From positions 1-47,768 of the forward strand of contig CATKXE010000017.1 in the NCBI GenBank assembly GCA_949840465.1: a stretch of 47,768 nt of DNA. Direction: 5' to 3'. The position numbers were made by a program, and so were the translations under genes. The stretch is from an uncultured Lachnospiraceae bacterium (lineage in GTDB: Bacteria > Bacillota > Clostridia > Lachnospirales > Lachnospiraceae). The notes under the pieces were generated by a model. It made no database searches, was not told the DNA's origin, and saw nothing but the letters and a program-made list of their open reading frames with translations. This document shows, one piece after another, positions 7,097 through 16,175 of this stretch. Each line of letters starts with the position of its first letter. Within the stretch, counting starts at the first letter, position 1.

Positions 7097-9394
7097 TCAG
7101 ACAATCATCACCGGTTTCCCGCCCGCTTCCAGATTCGAAACGTCAATCCGTGACTCCACCCCCTCCGGGACTTCTGCCCTCAGAAGAATTTTATCCTCCA
7201 GCTCCCTGACATGTACTTGAATCAGCCCCTGCGCCGACCGGTATGTACAGGTAAATTCCGTCATGCTTTCCGGCAGATAAGGCCGTAAGGCCACCCTGGC
7301 AAATCCCGGTTTTTCCGGGATAATGCCTGCAATCCCATTGTAATACCACTCGATAATATGCCCCATCATATCATGGCAGTGGCTCCTTGGGTTTGTTTCC
7401 CAGTACTCGCCCAGCGTAGTCTCCCCATCCAGAATAAATGCATAATAACTGGGGTGCTCCTTTCGCAGGATAAACCGGCTGACCAGTTCATTCATCCCAT
7501 ACCTCCCGGCGCATTGGATGATATAGGGCAGCCCCACTTCCCCGGCGATGAATGCGCCTTCCTTTTCCAGTGTATAGCGGAATGCTTTGACAATCTCTTC
7601 TTTCCTGTCTTCGGGCGCCATGTTCCAGAACAGCGGCAGCGCCTGCGCCGCCTGCGTCAGCAGGAGTTCTTCCCTGCAGGTATCCGGCTTTGTGTAACAG
7701 TGGTAGCACCAAAAACCTTTCCTGGGATGCCGTACCAGCAATTTTTCATTATAATTGCCCTTGATTTCCTCCGCCTTTTTAAGCAGCATTCCCTGCTCTT
7801 GTGTATGCCCGAGAATCTGTGCGAACTCTGCCAGACAAACCGCGTCGGCGTAGAGGAAGGCCGTCTCGATATTTTCACGGGCCAGTTCATTCTTTGGATT
7901 TCCCCAGTCCCCCAGGCCGTGGTTAATAAACCCTTCGTCATTGACCCGGGTCAGCAGATGCCGGAAATATTTCATCCCGGCCTCATAATTATCCTCTATC
8001 ATCTTCCTGTCCCCATAAAACATATAATGCCAGTAGGTTCCCAGGATACAGGTGCTTCCCCACGGAATAATATCATAAAAGCTCCCCATCCCCGGCACAG
8101 GCAGTACATTGGGAATGTAACAGGGACATTGGGAAGGCATCAGCCCCTCGCCGGGATAAACCTTCTCCCCTGAAAAATCCAGAAAGCAGTCTTCCTTTGT
8201 GTGCTGCGCATAGCGCATATCCTGGAGGAACTTCTCCCAGAGCGCTTTCCCGTCCTTCATATAAAAAATAGATGGCGCCATCAGATGGTTCGGCTCCTGC
8301 CATGCGAACCGCTCGATCGTAGGACAGTCCGTATGCACGCCCACCATGTTTGCCTCCACGGTCTTTTCAATCATCTTATAAATCTGGTTATAGCGTCCGT
8401 CGTCACAGGTAAAAGTCCCGTCCGTTTTATGCGCGCTGGTAATCGCATGGGCGGTAAGCCCTCTGATTTCAACAGAACTTCCTTTTTCTACGCCCACGTA
8501 ACGCCCTGCAAAATAGGTAAAGGACATACGGCATTTTTCCCATGTATCCTCCTTACCGATCATATATGTAATACAGGAATCCACAGTAACCCAGTTTTTC
8601 GCTACCTGATCCACATCGCCGTCTTCTCCCAGTTTTTCGGCAGGATACATCCTGATTTCATCCCCCGCCTTTCCCTTCGCCTCAAATTCCAGGATACCGG
8701 ACATATTCTGCCCAAAATCATAAATGTCCCTTCCGTTTGTATGGGAAAGCCTCTTTCCTGCGTAGGATTCCACCACCTTCACCGGAGGCATGGCCTGCTC
8801 CTTCAAATCCGCTTTCAAAACCTCTTCCTCCGGCACATACGCCGCCTGCTGCCACGCGCTGTCGTCAAATCCCGCCTCGCACCAGCCCGGCTGGGCAAGG
8901 CGTCCGTCGATGGTCTCCGAACCGTAGACATTGCTCATCACCACCGGGTGCTCCTTCACCCTGAAACTGTCGTCCGCAATCATCACTTCCTGCGTGCCGT
9001 CCTCATATTCAAAACACAGCTCCATAGCCAGAACCAGACAGGAACCATAAGGCTTGTATGGGTTGGGATTGGGCGGCATGAATGGGGGGAATGTAAACGT
9101 ATAATGCTCGTCACATTTAATATACCAGCCGTTTCCCACCTCTGCCCCGACTGCGTTTCCACCGGTTTCAAGCAGGCCGGTGACGTCAAATGTGACATAG
9201 TAGATCAGCTTCCTGTAATCCGTCCATGCAGGGTCTAATTCATGATCCCCCACTTTTTTTCCATTGATATAAAAATTGAACTGTCCCAGTCCGCAGACCT
9301 TTGCCGTGGCTTTTTTCACGGCTTTGTCAAGAATAAATTCCTTTCTCGCATAAAATGGCCTTACTGTCCGGTTTGTAATCCATTTTTCAAACAT
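7097..9394 (-). CDS. Alpha-L-rhamnosidase, GH78 type
   Basis: Hydrolyses terminal alpha-L-rhamnose from plant glycosides or rhamnose polysaccharides. The 765-residue protein has N-terminal beta-sandwich segments (GLGQFNFYINGKKVGD near 36-51 and DPAWTDYRK near 54), the rhamnosidase segment DFGQNMSG near 226, an (alpha/alpha)6 catalytic part with DCPTIERFAW at 356-365, LGDWGNPKN, and TTLGEYW near 659 with Glu663, then a C-terminal beta domain. The usual DCPxRDERxGWxGD signature is altered: one residue is missing and Glu367 stands where the last Asp is expected, as in some GH78 relatives. No signal peptide is seen, so it probably acts on imported glycosides. AGGAGG precedes ATG 9394. Neighbours are rhamnose transport genes and a divergent GntR regulator. 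Confidence 0.87.
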   Translation of the reverse strand: MFEKWITNRTVRPFYARKEFILDKAVKKATAKVCGLGQFNFYINGKKVGDHELDPAWTDYRKLIYYVTFDVTGLLETGGNAVGAEVGNGWYIKCDEHYTFTFPPFMPPNPNPYKPYGSCLVLAMELCFEYEDGTQEVMIADDSFRVKEHPVVMSNVYGSETIDGRLAQPGWCEAGFDDSAWQQAAYVPEEEVLKADLKEQAMPPVKVVESYAGKRLSHTNGRDIYDFGQNMSGILEFEAKGKAGDEIRMYPAEKLGEDGDVDQVAKNWVTVDSCITYMIGKEDTWEKCRMSFTYFAGRYVGVEKGSSVEIRGLTAHAITSAHKTDGTFTCDDGRYNQIYKMIEKTVEANMVGVHTDCPTIERFAWQEPNHLMAPSIFYMKDGKALWEKFLQDMRYAQHTKEDCFLDFSGEKVYPGEGLMPSQCPCYIPNVLPVPGMGSFYDIIPWGSTCILGTYWHYMFYGDRKMIEDNYEAGMKYFRHLLTRVNDEGFINHGLGDWGNPKNELARENIETAFLYADAVCLAEFAQILGHTQEQGMLLKKAEEIKGNYNEKLLVRHPRKGFWCYHCYTKPDTCREELLLTQAAQALPLFWNMAPEDRKEEIVKAFRYTLEKEGAFIAGEVGLPYIIQCAGRYGMNELVSRFILRKEHPSYYAFILDGETTLGEYWETNPRSHCHDMMGHIIEWYYNGIAGIIPEKPGFARVALRPYLPESMTEFTCTYRSAQGLIQVHVRELEDKILLRAEVPEGVESRIDVSNLEAGGKPVMIV

Positions 9395-9425
9395 AGTTCG
9401 GTTCCTCCTGATATAGTTTGTCTGG

Positions 9426-9454
9426 ATTATACTCCCTTTCCGGCCTTATGAACA
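9426..9454 (-). promoter_or_regulatory. Candidate promoter of the rhamnosidase gene
   Basis: A consensus TATAAT (minus strand, 9426-9431) with only a weak -35 (TGTTCA at 9449-9454) 17 bases upstream. The poor -35 suggests regulated or activator-dependent initiation. Confidence 0.5.
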
Positions 9455-9521
9455 GTCTGTAAAACGACATTCGTCAGTGTGAATTCTGACATTGCCGCAG
9501 CCTTTATGCATTCCCTAAAAC

Positions 9522-9551
9522 TTGACGTTTCCTATTCTTTTGCTTTATAAT
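9522..9551 (+). promoter_or_regulatory. Promoter of the GntR regulator
   Basis: TTGACG (9522-9527), 18-base spacer and TATAAT (9546-9551), with the start codon about 95 bases downstream. It is back to back with the rhamnosidase promoter. Confidence 0.7.
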
Positions 9552-9645
9552 CAGTATGGATGCCGGTGGACCGCTGACAGTTTTTATCGTGATATCAAAG
9601 GACCACAGGAATAGAACAGCCGGCTCTCCAAAAAAGGAGGTTTAA

Positions 9646-10353
9646 ATGGAAGAACGAGAAATCAAATTAAAACCCGTCGAAAAAGATTCCCTTTATCTGA
9701 AAATTTCCGACTCAATCTATAACTATATCAGAATGAACCACCTGCAGCCCGGGGACAAGCTCCCCTCCGAACGGGACATGGCTTCTATGCTGCAGACCAG
9801 TCGCAATTCTGTGAGGGAGGCCCTGCGTATACTGGAAGACCGGGGACTGATTTACGTCAAGACAGGAAGCGGGGTTTTTATTACCGCCCCGGACAATGGA
9901 AAAAGTATTTTATCCATCCGGCTGACAGATTTTACATCAAAAGAATTACAGGAACTACAGGATACCTTAGAGCACCAGACCATATTAAATGCCATGGCCC
10001 GGGGCACCCCGGTACAGAAAGAAGCGCTCCGCACCCTTGCCCTTGACATGCAGGAAGAATATAAGAAAAATATCTACAGCCATACTCTGGATCATAGTTT
10101 TCACAATAAGCTCTATGAGATGGCGGGGAATTCTGTCATCCACCAGCTGATTGATAAAATCCGTGACGACCGCTTTATCCGAAGAGAAACCGCTGCCAGC
10201 GAGAACAATTCTGTGTGGCTTTCCACCGTTCCGGAACATTTAACGCTTGCCGAAGCGATCATATGCCACGATACAGAAGCGGCTTTGAAAGCCATTGATG
10301 TGATTAATAATTATGGATTTTCTCTGATCTCAGAAGATGCCGGGGAATCCTGA
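9646..10353 (+). CDS. FadR-subfamily GntR transcriptional regulator
   Basis: Cytoplasmic DNA-binding regulator of 235 residues. The N-terminal winged helix spans about residues 12-80, with the family motif QPGDKLPSERDMA, recognition helix SRNSVREALRILED and wing GLIYVKTGSGVFI. The C-terminal FCD ligand-binding domain contains LDHSFHNKLYEMAGN near residue 150, including the Asp/His metal-site pattern. The ribosome site AAAAAAGGAGG is 7 bases before ATG. Divergent placement from the GH78 gene suggests it controls that gene, with a sugar acid or sugar metabolite as ligand; the true target is not shown by sequence. Confidence 0.9.
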   Translation: MEEREIKLKPVEKDSLYLKISDSIYNYIRMNHLQPGDKLPSERDMASMLQTSRNSVREALRILEDRGLIYVKTGSGVFITAPDNGKSILSIRLTDFTSKELQELQDTLEHQTILNAMARGTPVQKEALRTLALDMQEEYKKNIYSHTLDHSFHNKLYEMAGNSVIHQLIDKIRDDRFIRRETAASENNSVWLSTVPEHLTLAEAIICHDTEAALKAIDVINNYGFSLISEDAGES

Positions 10354-10505
10354 ATTCAGCATACGACCTGCACCCGTATCCTGAAACGCATAGCTTCGTA
10401 CCCGGATTCCCCAGCGGAGAGTCCCGCGCAGCAGTGAACCAGAAAGGGATTCCTGCATATACGCGGAAGTTTTTTTGAATGATGGCGCTACACTACATAG
10501 CATCC

Positions 10506-10558
10506 ATACAGCATAGTGCCGCAGACGACGTATGATACGCGTCTGCGCAATGCTGTAT
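10506..10558. repeat. Long interrupted palindrome (cruciform-type) between GntR and NhaC-like genes
   Basis: ATACAGCA (10506-10513), CGCAGACG (10520-10527) and CGTAT (10529-10533) pair in order with ATACG (10535-10539), CGTCTGCG (10540-10547) and TGCTGTAT (10551-10558). There is one bulged base and one internal loop, giving about 21 paired positions. No clear T run follows on either strand. It may act as a terminator for the convergent genes or be a small repeat element. Confidence 0.6.
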
Positions 10559-10617
10559 CTGTGCGGAACATGCACTTTTTAAATAAGATTTTTTCAAATA
10601 AATGGGCAATTTTTTAC

Positions 10618-12102
10618 TTACAGTTCATTTCCCGTAAGTTCCACATAGTCGTCGTAATTGTCTCCGCCTTTTTGAATCTTAGCGATCCCAAAGCCTGTGA
10701 AGCCCCAGATGATTGCAAAGATGACGCCGGTATAGCACAGGCACGCCCAGGGCGCATACTGTGCCGTCGGCACGCCCAGGGTCGAAGTCATATATACGCC
10801 GGCCAGCGACCATGGAACCAGCGGCTCCACGACAGTAATGCTGTCTTCCAGTGTACGCGACAGGTTCTTTGTCTCCAATCCGCGCTTGATATACTCATCT
10901 TTGAACAAGCCGCCGATCATCAGGAATGTTACGGATGCTTCCCCTATTACGGTAATGATGATCACGCCAAGCATTGCCGTAACGGTGATAAGCTGGCCTG
11001 TGCTGTGGATATGCTTCATGATCCAGGACAAAATGACGTCCAAACATCCTGCAATGGTCAATGCCCCGATAAACCCGAAGGCACAGAATGCCATCAATGC
11101 CGTATTCATCATGGACGACATGCCGCCCCTCTGGAGAAGGTTTGGAACCTCTTTCACTATATTTTCCATATCCACGGCAGGATTTACAAACATCTCCATC
11201 CTGAACCCGCTTACCATGCTTGTCGCACAGGTTTCAAAAGAAAATCCCTGAACCAGCATTGCGATCACCACGGCTACTGCGGAAGAGATGAACATGACCG
11301 GAATGGTGGGCTTCTTTTTTAAAGAACCGAAGATAACGATCACCGGGGGTACCAGAAGCAAAAGCCCGACAGGCATGCTCAGGTTAAATAACTCTGACAA
11401 TGTCTTTATGATCTCGTCTACCTGTCCGATCTCCCCGCTGCTGGCAAAGGAAATCCCGGCAATAATGTATACTGCACAGCTCACAAGAAATCCCGGAACC
11501 GTGGTATAGAACATATGGCCGATATGCTTATACAGATTTGTATTCGTTGCGATAGCGGACATGTTGGTACTGTCCGAAAGAGGGGACATCTTATCTCCAA
11601 AATAAGCGCCTGCCACAATCGCGCCTGCCACAGCCGGAAGGGGCGCCCCCATCCCTGCCGCTACGCTCATCAGCGCCGCGCCTACCGTCCCGGCCGCGCC
11701 CCATGACGTTCCTGTGCTTACAGACAGGATTACGGTTACAAGAAAAGAGGTTACAATGATAAACCTGGGATTGATAATCTTTAAGCCAAGGTATACCAGA
11801 AACGGGATTGTCCCGCTCACGATCCATGCGCCGATCATCAGGCCTACCGTAATGAGGATCATAATCGCCGGAAACGCCTTCGCCAGTTTATCAACAATTT
11901 CATTCTCTACATCTTTCCATGTATGCCCCAGAAAAAGACAGAGCACGATTGTAAATGCCGCACAAAGCAGCAATAATATCTTGATATCCACGCTGAAAAT
12001 GATTAATCCTGTAAACAGGACTACAAACATAAAGATCAATGGCAGGACTGCCAGACCGAGACTCGGTTTTTTTACTGTTTTTTCCATATTATTTTCTTCC
12101 AT
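10618..12102 (-). CDS. NhaC-family Na+/H+ antiporter-like carrier
   Basis: Membrane carrier of 494 residues with about twelve hydrophobic segments. The family core is visible: STGTSWGAAGTVGAALMSVA near residue 130, AGAIVAGAYFGDKMSPLSDSTN near residue 160, and LEDSITVVEPLVPWSLAGVYM near residue 410. It is annotated as an Na+/H+ antiporter by family, but some NhaC members are amino-acid carriers (MetT-like methionine transport or malate/lactate exchange). Here it follows a Cys/Met-metabolism lyase by only 12 bases, with its GGAGGTGG ribosome site directly after that stop codon, so a role in moving a sulfur amino acid is plausible. Confidence 0.85.
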   Translation of the reverse strand: MEENNMEKTVKKPSLGLAVLPLIFMFVVLFTGLIIFSVDIKILLLLCAAFTIVLCLFLGHTWKDVENEIVDKLAKAFPAIMILITVGLMIGAWIVSGTIPFLVYLGLKIINPRFIIVTSFLVTVILSVSTGTSWGAAGTVGAALMSVAAGMGAPLPAVAGAIVAGAYFGDKMSPLSDSTNMSAIATNTNLYKHIGHMFYTTVPGFLVSCAVYIIAGISFASSGEIGQVDEIIKTLSELFNLSMPVGLLLLVPPVIVIFGSLKKKPTIPVMFISSAVAVVIAMLVQGFSFETCATSMVSGFRMEMFVNPAVDMENIVKEVPNLLQRGGMSSMMNTALMAFCAFGFIGALTIAGCLDVILSWIMKHIHSTGQLITVTAMLGVIIITVIGEASVTFLMIGGLFKDEYIKRGLETKNLSRTLEDSITVVEPLVPWSLAGVYMTSTLGVPTAQYAPWACLCYTGVIFAIIWGFTGFGIAKIQKGGDNYDDYVELTGNEL

Positions 12103-12114
12103 GATCCACCTCCG

Positions 12115-13287
12115 TCATACCTTTTCCAATGCCTGTTTCAAATCTTCAATCAGGTTTTCCGTCCCCTCCAGGCCGCAATGAAGCCTTACGATACTCCGGT
12201 TCACTCCCAGAAATTCCTGCTGCTCTTGTGTCCAGTTGTATGTATAGGCGATGGCAAGGCTCTCGAATCCGCCCCAGGAGCATCCCCTCTCAAAAATCTT
12301 CAGAGCGTCCACAAACCGGCCCGCCGCCTTTTCATCCCCGTCAATTTCCAGGCTCATCAGCCCGCACTCGCCCTTCTGCTGCTTTCTGGCAAGCTCATAC
12401 TGGGGATGGGATTTCAGCCCGGTATAATAAACCTTTTTTACTTTCGGGTGGTTTTCCAGAAATTCCGCCACCTTCATTCCCGTCTCATAGTGCCTTCTGA
12501 TCCTCACATCCAGTGTACGCAGGCCGCGGATTGCAAGCCATCCTTCCATAGGCCCCATAATGCTTCCAAACCGGTCTCTCTGGATCATCAGCCCTCTCAT
12601 CAGTTCCTCATCTTTAGAAATCAGCACCCCGCCGGATAAATCGCTGTGTCCGCCGATATATTTCGTCATGGTATGCATGACAATGTCGATTCCCATATCC
12701 AGCGGCTTCTGAAATACCGGCGTGGAATAGGTATTGTCAATATAGGTTTTTATGCCATGTGCTTTGGCCAGCTTTGCAACCCCTTCTAAGTCAATAACGG
12801 AAAATAATAAGGTGGACGGGCTTTCCAGAATGATCAGGTCTGTCTCAGGCCGGATCGCCTCCTCAAAATCCGTAAGCTTTGTTCCATTCACATAGGTTAC
12901 CGATACATTCATCTTTTCAATCAGGAAATCATCCAGCAGATGCTGCACCGGGCCATAACTTTCTTTCAGGCAGATAATGTGGCTCCCCATCCTGCACACC
13001 GCCATAATCGCCGCAGTGCATGCCGCCATCCCGGCTGAAAACGCGACTGCCCTCACGCCATGTTCCAGCGCGGCCAGCTTCTTCTCCAGAATCGCGATCG
13101 TAGGGTTGGACGCGCGGCCATAGTAATATTCATCCTTGAAGATATCCACGGAAAAATATTCATCCACAGAGTCAAATACATGAAGCGAATTCATGAAAAC
13201 CGGCGGTGTCACAGACTTCATATATTTGGATGGTTCTTCCCCCAAATGCGTCATGGCAAGTAAGTCTTGATTCTCAATTTCGGACAT
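12115..13287 (-). CDS. PLP-dependent Cys/Met metabolism lyase (methionine gamma-lyase or cystathionine lyase type)
   Basis: Fold-type I PLP enzyme of 390 residues that acts on sulfur amino acids. Visible motifs are AFSAGMAACTAAIMAVC (phosphate-binding region, near 80), ESPSTLLFSVIDL near 150, DNTYSTPVFQKPLDMGIDIV with the PLP aspartate near 180, and HTMTKYIGGHSD with the Schiff-base lysine near 205; SLAIAY and VRLHCGLE lie near the C-terminus. The ATG at 13287 has AGGAGG 8 bases upstream; the frame runs on to 13449 but that part is promoter DNA. The exact substrate (methionine, cystathionine or cysteine) cannot be read with confidence. It is co-transcribed with the NhaC-like carrier. Confidence 0.87.
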   Translation of the reverse strand: MSEIENQDLLAMTHLGEEPSKYMKSVTPPVFMNSLHVFDSVDEYFSVDIFKDEYYYGRASNPTIAILEKKLAALEHGVRAVAFSAGMAACTAAIMAVCRMGSHIICLKESYGPVQHLLDDFLIEKMNVSVTYVNGTKLTDFEEAIRPETDLIILESPSTLLFSVIDLEGVAKLAKAHGIKTYIDNTYSTPVFQKPLDMGIDIVMHTMTKYIGGHSDLSGGVLISKDEELMRGLMIQRDRFGSIMGPMEGWLAIRGLRTLDVRIRRHYETGMKVAEFLENHPKVKKVYYTGLKSHPQYELARKQQKGECGLMSLEIDGDEKAAGRFVDALKIFERGCSWGGFESLAIAYTYNWTQEQQEFLGVNRSIVRLHCGLEGTENLIEDLKQALEKV

Positions 13288-13339
13288 AATCCATTCCTCC
13301 TTCTTAATGTAGCGCCCTATCACATTCCTCCGATTATAT

Positions 13340-13368
13340 TTGGTTCTGAGGTTCAGTGGTAGAACCAA
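13340..13368. promoter_or_regulatory. Operator-like inverted repeat at the lyase start of transcription
   Basis: TTGGTTCT (13340-13347) is mirrored by AGAACCAA (13361-13368) around 13 bases that hold a further GGTTC copy. It sits directly downstream of the predicted start of transcription, as expected for a repressor site or a short leader hairpin. It does not resemble an S-box leader. Confidence 0.5.
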
Positions 13369-13378
13369 TTTTGAGAAT

Positions 13379-13407
13379 ATTATAGATTCTATGTAAAACA
13401 TTGTCAA
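13379..13407 (-). promoter_or_regulatory. Perfect consensus promoter for the lyase-carrier operon
   Basis: Minus-strand TTGACA (13402-13407), 17-base spacer and TATAAT (13379-13384), a full sigma-A consensus. Such a strong promoter usually needs a repressor, which fits the adjacent inverted repeat. Confidence 0.88.
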
Positions 13408-13532
13408 TCCTATGTTTCTGTTTTTCGTTTTTTTATAAGGTTTGCACAAATTTACAATTTTATTTTTATAACATTTTCACATTTTCTGAAAGACACATTA
13501 ACGAATCAGTTCCCCTTGAGGCTAAACGCCAG

Positions 13533-13566
13533 AAAAGGCTGTCCTGCATTCGGACAGCCCCTTTTA
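13533..13566 (-). terminator. Intrinsic terminator after GH43 gene
   Basis: GGCTGTCC (13537-13544) pairs with GGACAGCC (13552-13559), flanked by A and T tracts on both sides. It closes the GPH-GH43 transcript on the minus strand. Confidence 0.85.
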
Positions 13567-13571
13567 CTATA

Positions 13572-14642
13572 TCAAAATAATGAATCATATTCTTCGATTG
13601 TCCATTCATCCATCCACTCAATCCTAACCTGATCCCCGTCAAATTTCAACGGAAGCCAGACATAATCAGAAATTGATGAATTAATCTTCATATCCTTTGC
13701 ATCCTCTTCCGTAAATACAAACTCCACTTCCGGGTCAAAAATCCGGCGGAATTTTTCCTGGACCCTGTCAGAATATTCTCCTGTTTCGTACCCTTCCATC
13801 CGGCTGATCTCTGGTTTCCAGCGGTCTGCCAGCGCAATATACAACTCCTTCTTCCCGGGATGCCGGAACACAGATGTAATCTGGGAATTGAAGGACGTCT
13901 TTGACCTGTCATTTACATGGGGATTGCCCAAAACCTCATAAGGTCCGTTCCAGTCGGCCGCCTTCGACACCTCCGACGGGTTGGAATCATATCCTGTGGT
14001 GCCGGACGTGATAAGGTAATGCAGTCCGTTCCTGAGAAAATGAGCCGGCGCTTCCCGTGCCTTTGGCGGCGCCGTGTGCAGAAAATGTTCCGTATATGTC
14101 CCCGCCGCGTCCGTATACTCTTCATTCAGCTCCGCTACATAGATAAAGTTGTGCGGTTTCTGGCTGATAAGGTATCCGTTCTTTGTCTCCGGATCCACCT
14201 GCAAGTCAAAGTCCCCAACCGCCAGCCCGCAGGGATTCACTTTCGGATTTTCCATTACGTAGGGTCCTAAAATCGAATCTGCTGTCAGAACTGCAAAGCA
14301 GGGCGATTCCCCCATAATCTTGAGCCATGCAACATATTTTTTTGTTTTCTCATTATAAATGATATGGGGACGGTCCATCATTGCCGAAGGATACAGCGGA
14401 GATGCCGCATCCTCGGTATCCGGCGGGATAATGATTCCTTCATTTTTCCAGTTATACAAGTCCTTTGAGGAATAGCATCGCACGCCCCAGTGCCAGATGT
14501 GATCTTCCCCGGTTGTCTTTTCCTTGTTTTCCCCATACCAGTAAAATGTATTTTCTACTGTAATGATACTGCCCCCATGAGCCTGAATCCGGTTTCCGTC
14601 TGTGTCAAGCCAGACCCGGCCGGGTGTGATTGAATGATACAT
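13572..14642 (-). CDS. GH43-like glycosidase (exo-galactanase-related subgroup)
   Basis: Five-bladed beta-propeller glycosidase of 356 residues without signal peptide, so probably cytoplasmic and acting on imported oligosaccharides. The N-terminus (VWLDTDGNRIQAHGGSI, FYWYGENKE) and the segments MDRPHIIYNEKTKKYVAWL, VGDFDLQVD and REAPAHFLRNGLHYLITSG match the subgroup that includes beta-1,3-galactan hydrolases; the Glu in REAPA is the likely acid and the Asp in GDFD the pKa-tuning residue. ATG 14642 has GAGAGGAGG upstream; the frame extending to 14741 overlaps the transporter gene and is rejected. It follows the GPH symporter by 28 bases, so the two form an operon. Substrate specificity is uncertain. 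Confidence 0.82.
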   Translation of the reverse strand: MYHSITPGRVWLDTDGNRIQAHGGSIITVENTFYWYGENKEKTTGEDHIWHWGVRCYSSKDLYNWKNEGIIIPPDTEDAASPLYPSAMMDRPHIIYNEKTKKYVAWLKIMGESPCFAVLTADSILGPYVMENPKVNPCGLAVGDFDLQVDPETKNGYLISQKPHNFIYVAELNEEYTDAAGTYTEHFLHTAPPKAREAPAHFLRNGLHYLITSGTTGYDSNPSEVSKAADWNGPYEVLGNPHVNDRSKTSFNSQITSVFRHPGKKELYIALADRWKPEISRMEGYETGEYSDRVQEKFRRIFDPEVEFVFTEEDAKDMKINSSISDYVWLPLKFDGDQVRIEWMDEWTIEEYDSLF

Positions 14643-14670
14643 AAATTGCCTCCTCTCCCGGATATCCCTC

Positions 14671-16050
14671 TTATTTTTGACTGCTGTTTTCTTCTTTCCT
14701 TCTTGCCAGCTCCGCCAGAACCTTTGGCTCTTCCTCATCATACTTATACACGAACTTAAAACTGAGAATCACGAGCACCAGCAGGATGGCCGGAAGCCAT
14801 GCAAACATAAAGGAAATTCCAAAAATCGTCGCCGGGTTCTGCACTTCGTTTGCGACATAGCCGGTCAGGGCGAGAATCCAGCCCACCATGCCTGCCGCCA
14901 GCCCGTTGCTGAGCTTCTGGGAAAAGGAAACGATGGCAGAACCCATTCCTTCAATCCGCTTGTTGGTCAGGTATTCGCCATAATCCACCGCATCCGCCGC
15001 CAGCGTATTGATCGGTACGGACAACGGTCCTGTCGCCAGCGCGCTGATCACGGTTCCCACCGCCAAAACAGGTACATTCGCTGTCAGCGCCGCAACGCCG
15101 CGCAGGATATTTCCAATGATCTGGCCTGTCGCTCCAATGTAGATACTCTTCTTCTTTCCAAAGAATTTCAGGGAAAGCCCGGACAGGAACATGATTCCAA
15201 GGATCGTTGGAACCAGATTGACCATATTCAGCGAAGTGGTCAGCATCACATCATTCATCACATAGGTGTAAAAATAGGTCTGCGAGCCGGAATTAATCTG
15301 TACTGCGAAATTTACAAATACGGTCATTGCAAGGGCAAAGATAAAATATTTATTCTGTACAAAATTCTTAACGCTTTCCACAAAGGTCATGTTTTCGTCT
15401 TTTTTCGCAACGGATTCTACGGACTGCACATGCTCTTTTGTAAGGGCAAAGGAAAGCAGAAGCCCGACCGTCGTGATGACGCCGTATACGATGAAAATAA
15501 TCCTCCATGCCCGCATATCGCCGCCTAACGCAAACAAAAACGGGAATGTAACGGAAATTCCGAGAATCGTACCGCCCAGCCCAAAGATCAGGGAATATCT
15601 TGCCAGTGCGCCGCGGCTTGGGCCATCCTGTGTCATCAGCGGCATCAGCGCGTTTTTCGCCACGCCTACGATCGTATACAGGATCGAAATAAACAGGTTA
15701 TATGTAACAAATGCGTAAACCAGTTTCATCGTGTCCGACCCATTTACCGGAATCCAGAAGATCAATGCCAGAGCCAGGCCTGTCGGTACGCTCATCCATA
15801 ACAGCCAGGGCCTTGCTTTCCCCCATTTTGTCCTTGTCCTGTCAATCAGGCTTCCCGCCAGAAGGTCGGAAACTCCGTCAAACAGACGGGAAATAAAAAA
15901 CATTGTTCCTACCATGCCTGCCGCCAGCCCTACGCTGTCCGTGTAGAACATTGTTAATACCGCCGCCAGAATCGAGTTCATTGTTCCCGGCAGTTCCCCC
16001 AGTCCATAACCCAGTTTTTCGGCTAATGTAGCCTTGTGCATCTTTTCCAT
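14671..16050 (-). CDS. GPH-family sugar:cation symporter (MelB/XynP type)
   Basis: Twelve-helix membrane carrier of 459 residues that brings a glycoside or oligosaccharide into the cell with Na+ or H+. Typical GPH features are LAEKLGYGLGELPGTM at the N-terminus, LFDGVSDLLAGSLIDRTRTKWGKARPWLL near residue 50-75 (described here as adjoining segments), QDGPSRGALARYSLIFGLGG near 150, and VDYGEYLTNKRIEGM near 350. ATG 16050 is preceded by GGAAGAGAGG; the frame to 16092 is longer but lacks a site. It is co-transcribed with the GH43 gene at 13572 behind a promoter carrying a candidate AraC site. Confidence 0.9.
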   Translation of the reverse strand: MEKMHKATLAEKLGYGLGELPGTMNSILAAVLTMFYTDSVGLAAGMVGTMFFISRLFDGVSDLLAGSLIDRTRTKWGKARPWLLWMSVPTGLALALIFWIPVNGSDTMKLVYAFVTYNLFISILYTIVGVAKNALMPLMTQDGPSRGALARYSLIFGLGGTILGISVTFPFLFALGGDMRAWRIIFIVYGVITTVGLLLSFALTKEHVQSVESVAKKDENMTFVESVKNFVQNKYFIFALAMTVFVNFAVQINSGSQTYFYTYVMNDVMLTTSLNMVNLVPTILGIMFLSGLSLKFFGKKKSIYIGATGQIIGNILRGVAALTANVPVLAVGTVISALATGPLSVPINTLAADAVDYGEYLTNKRIEGMGSAIVSFSQKLSNGLAAGMVGWILALTGYVANEVQNPATIFGISFMFAWLPAILLVLVILSFKFVYKYDEEEPKVLAELARRKEENSSQK

Positions 16051-16175
16051 ATTTCTTACCTCTCTTCCTGAATTTTCACGCGGGCTGTACAATCCCCCGG
16101 ATAGCCTCCTGCGCTTTGAATAGCCTTTTGCAGACAGGCGTTATGCACTCGCCGCTGTTTTCCTGTGATGGACAA

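Noticed and set aside
8201..9238. A 345-codon open frame opposite the rhamnosidase gene
   Set aside because: It is the complement of a well-supported GH78 gene and has no recognisable domain or ribosome site.
13288..13378. SAM riboswitch or T-box leader before the Cys/Met lyase
   Set aside because: The leader is about 85 bases, shorter than an S-box, and holds only one inverted repeat; no T-box sequence was seen.
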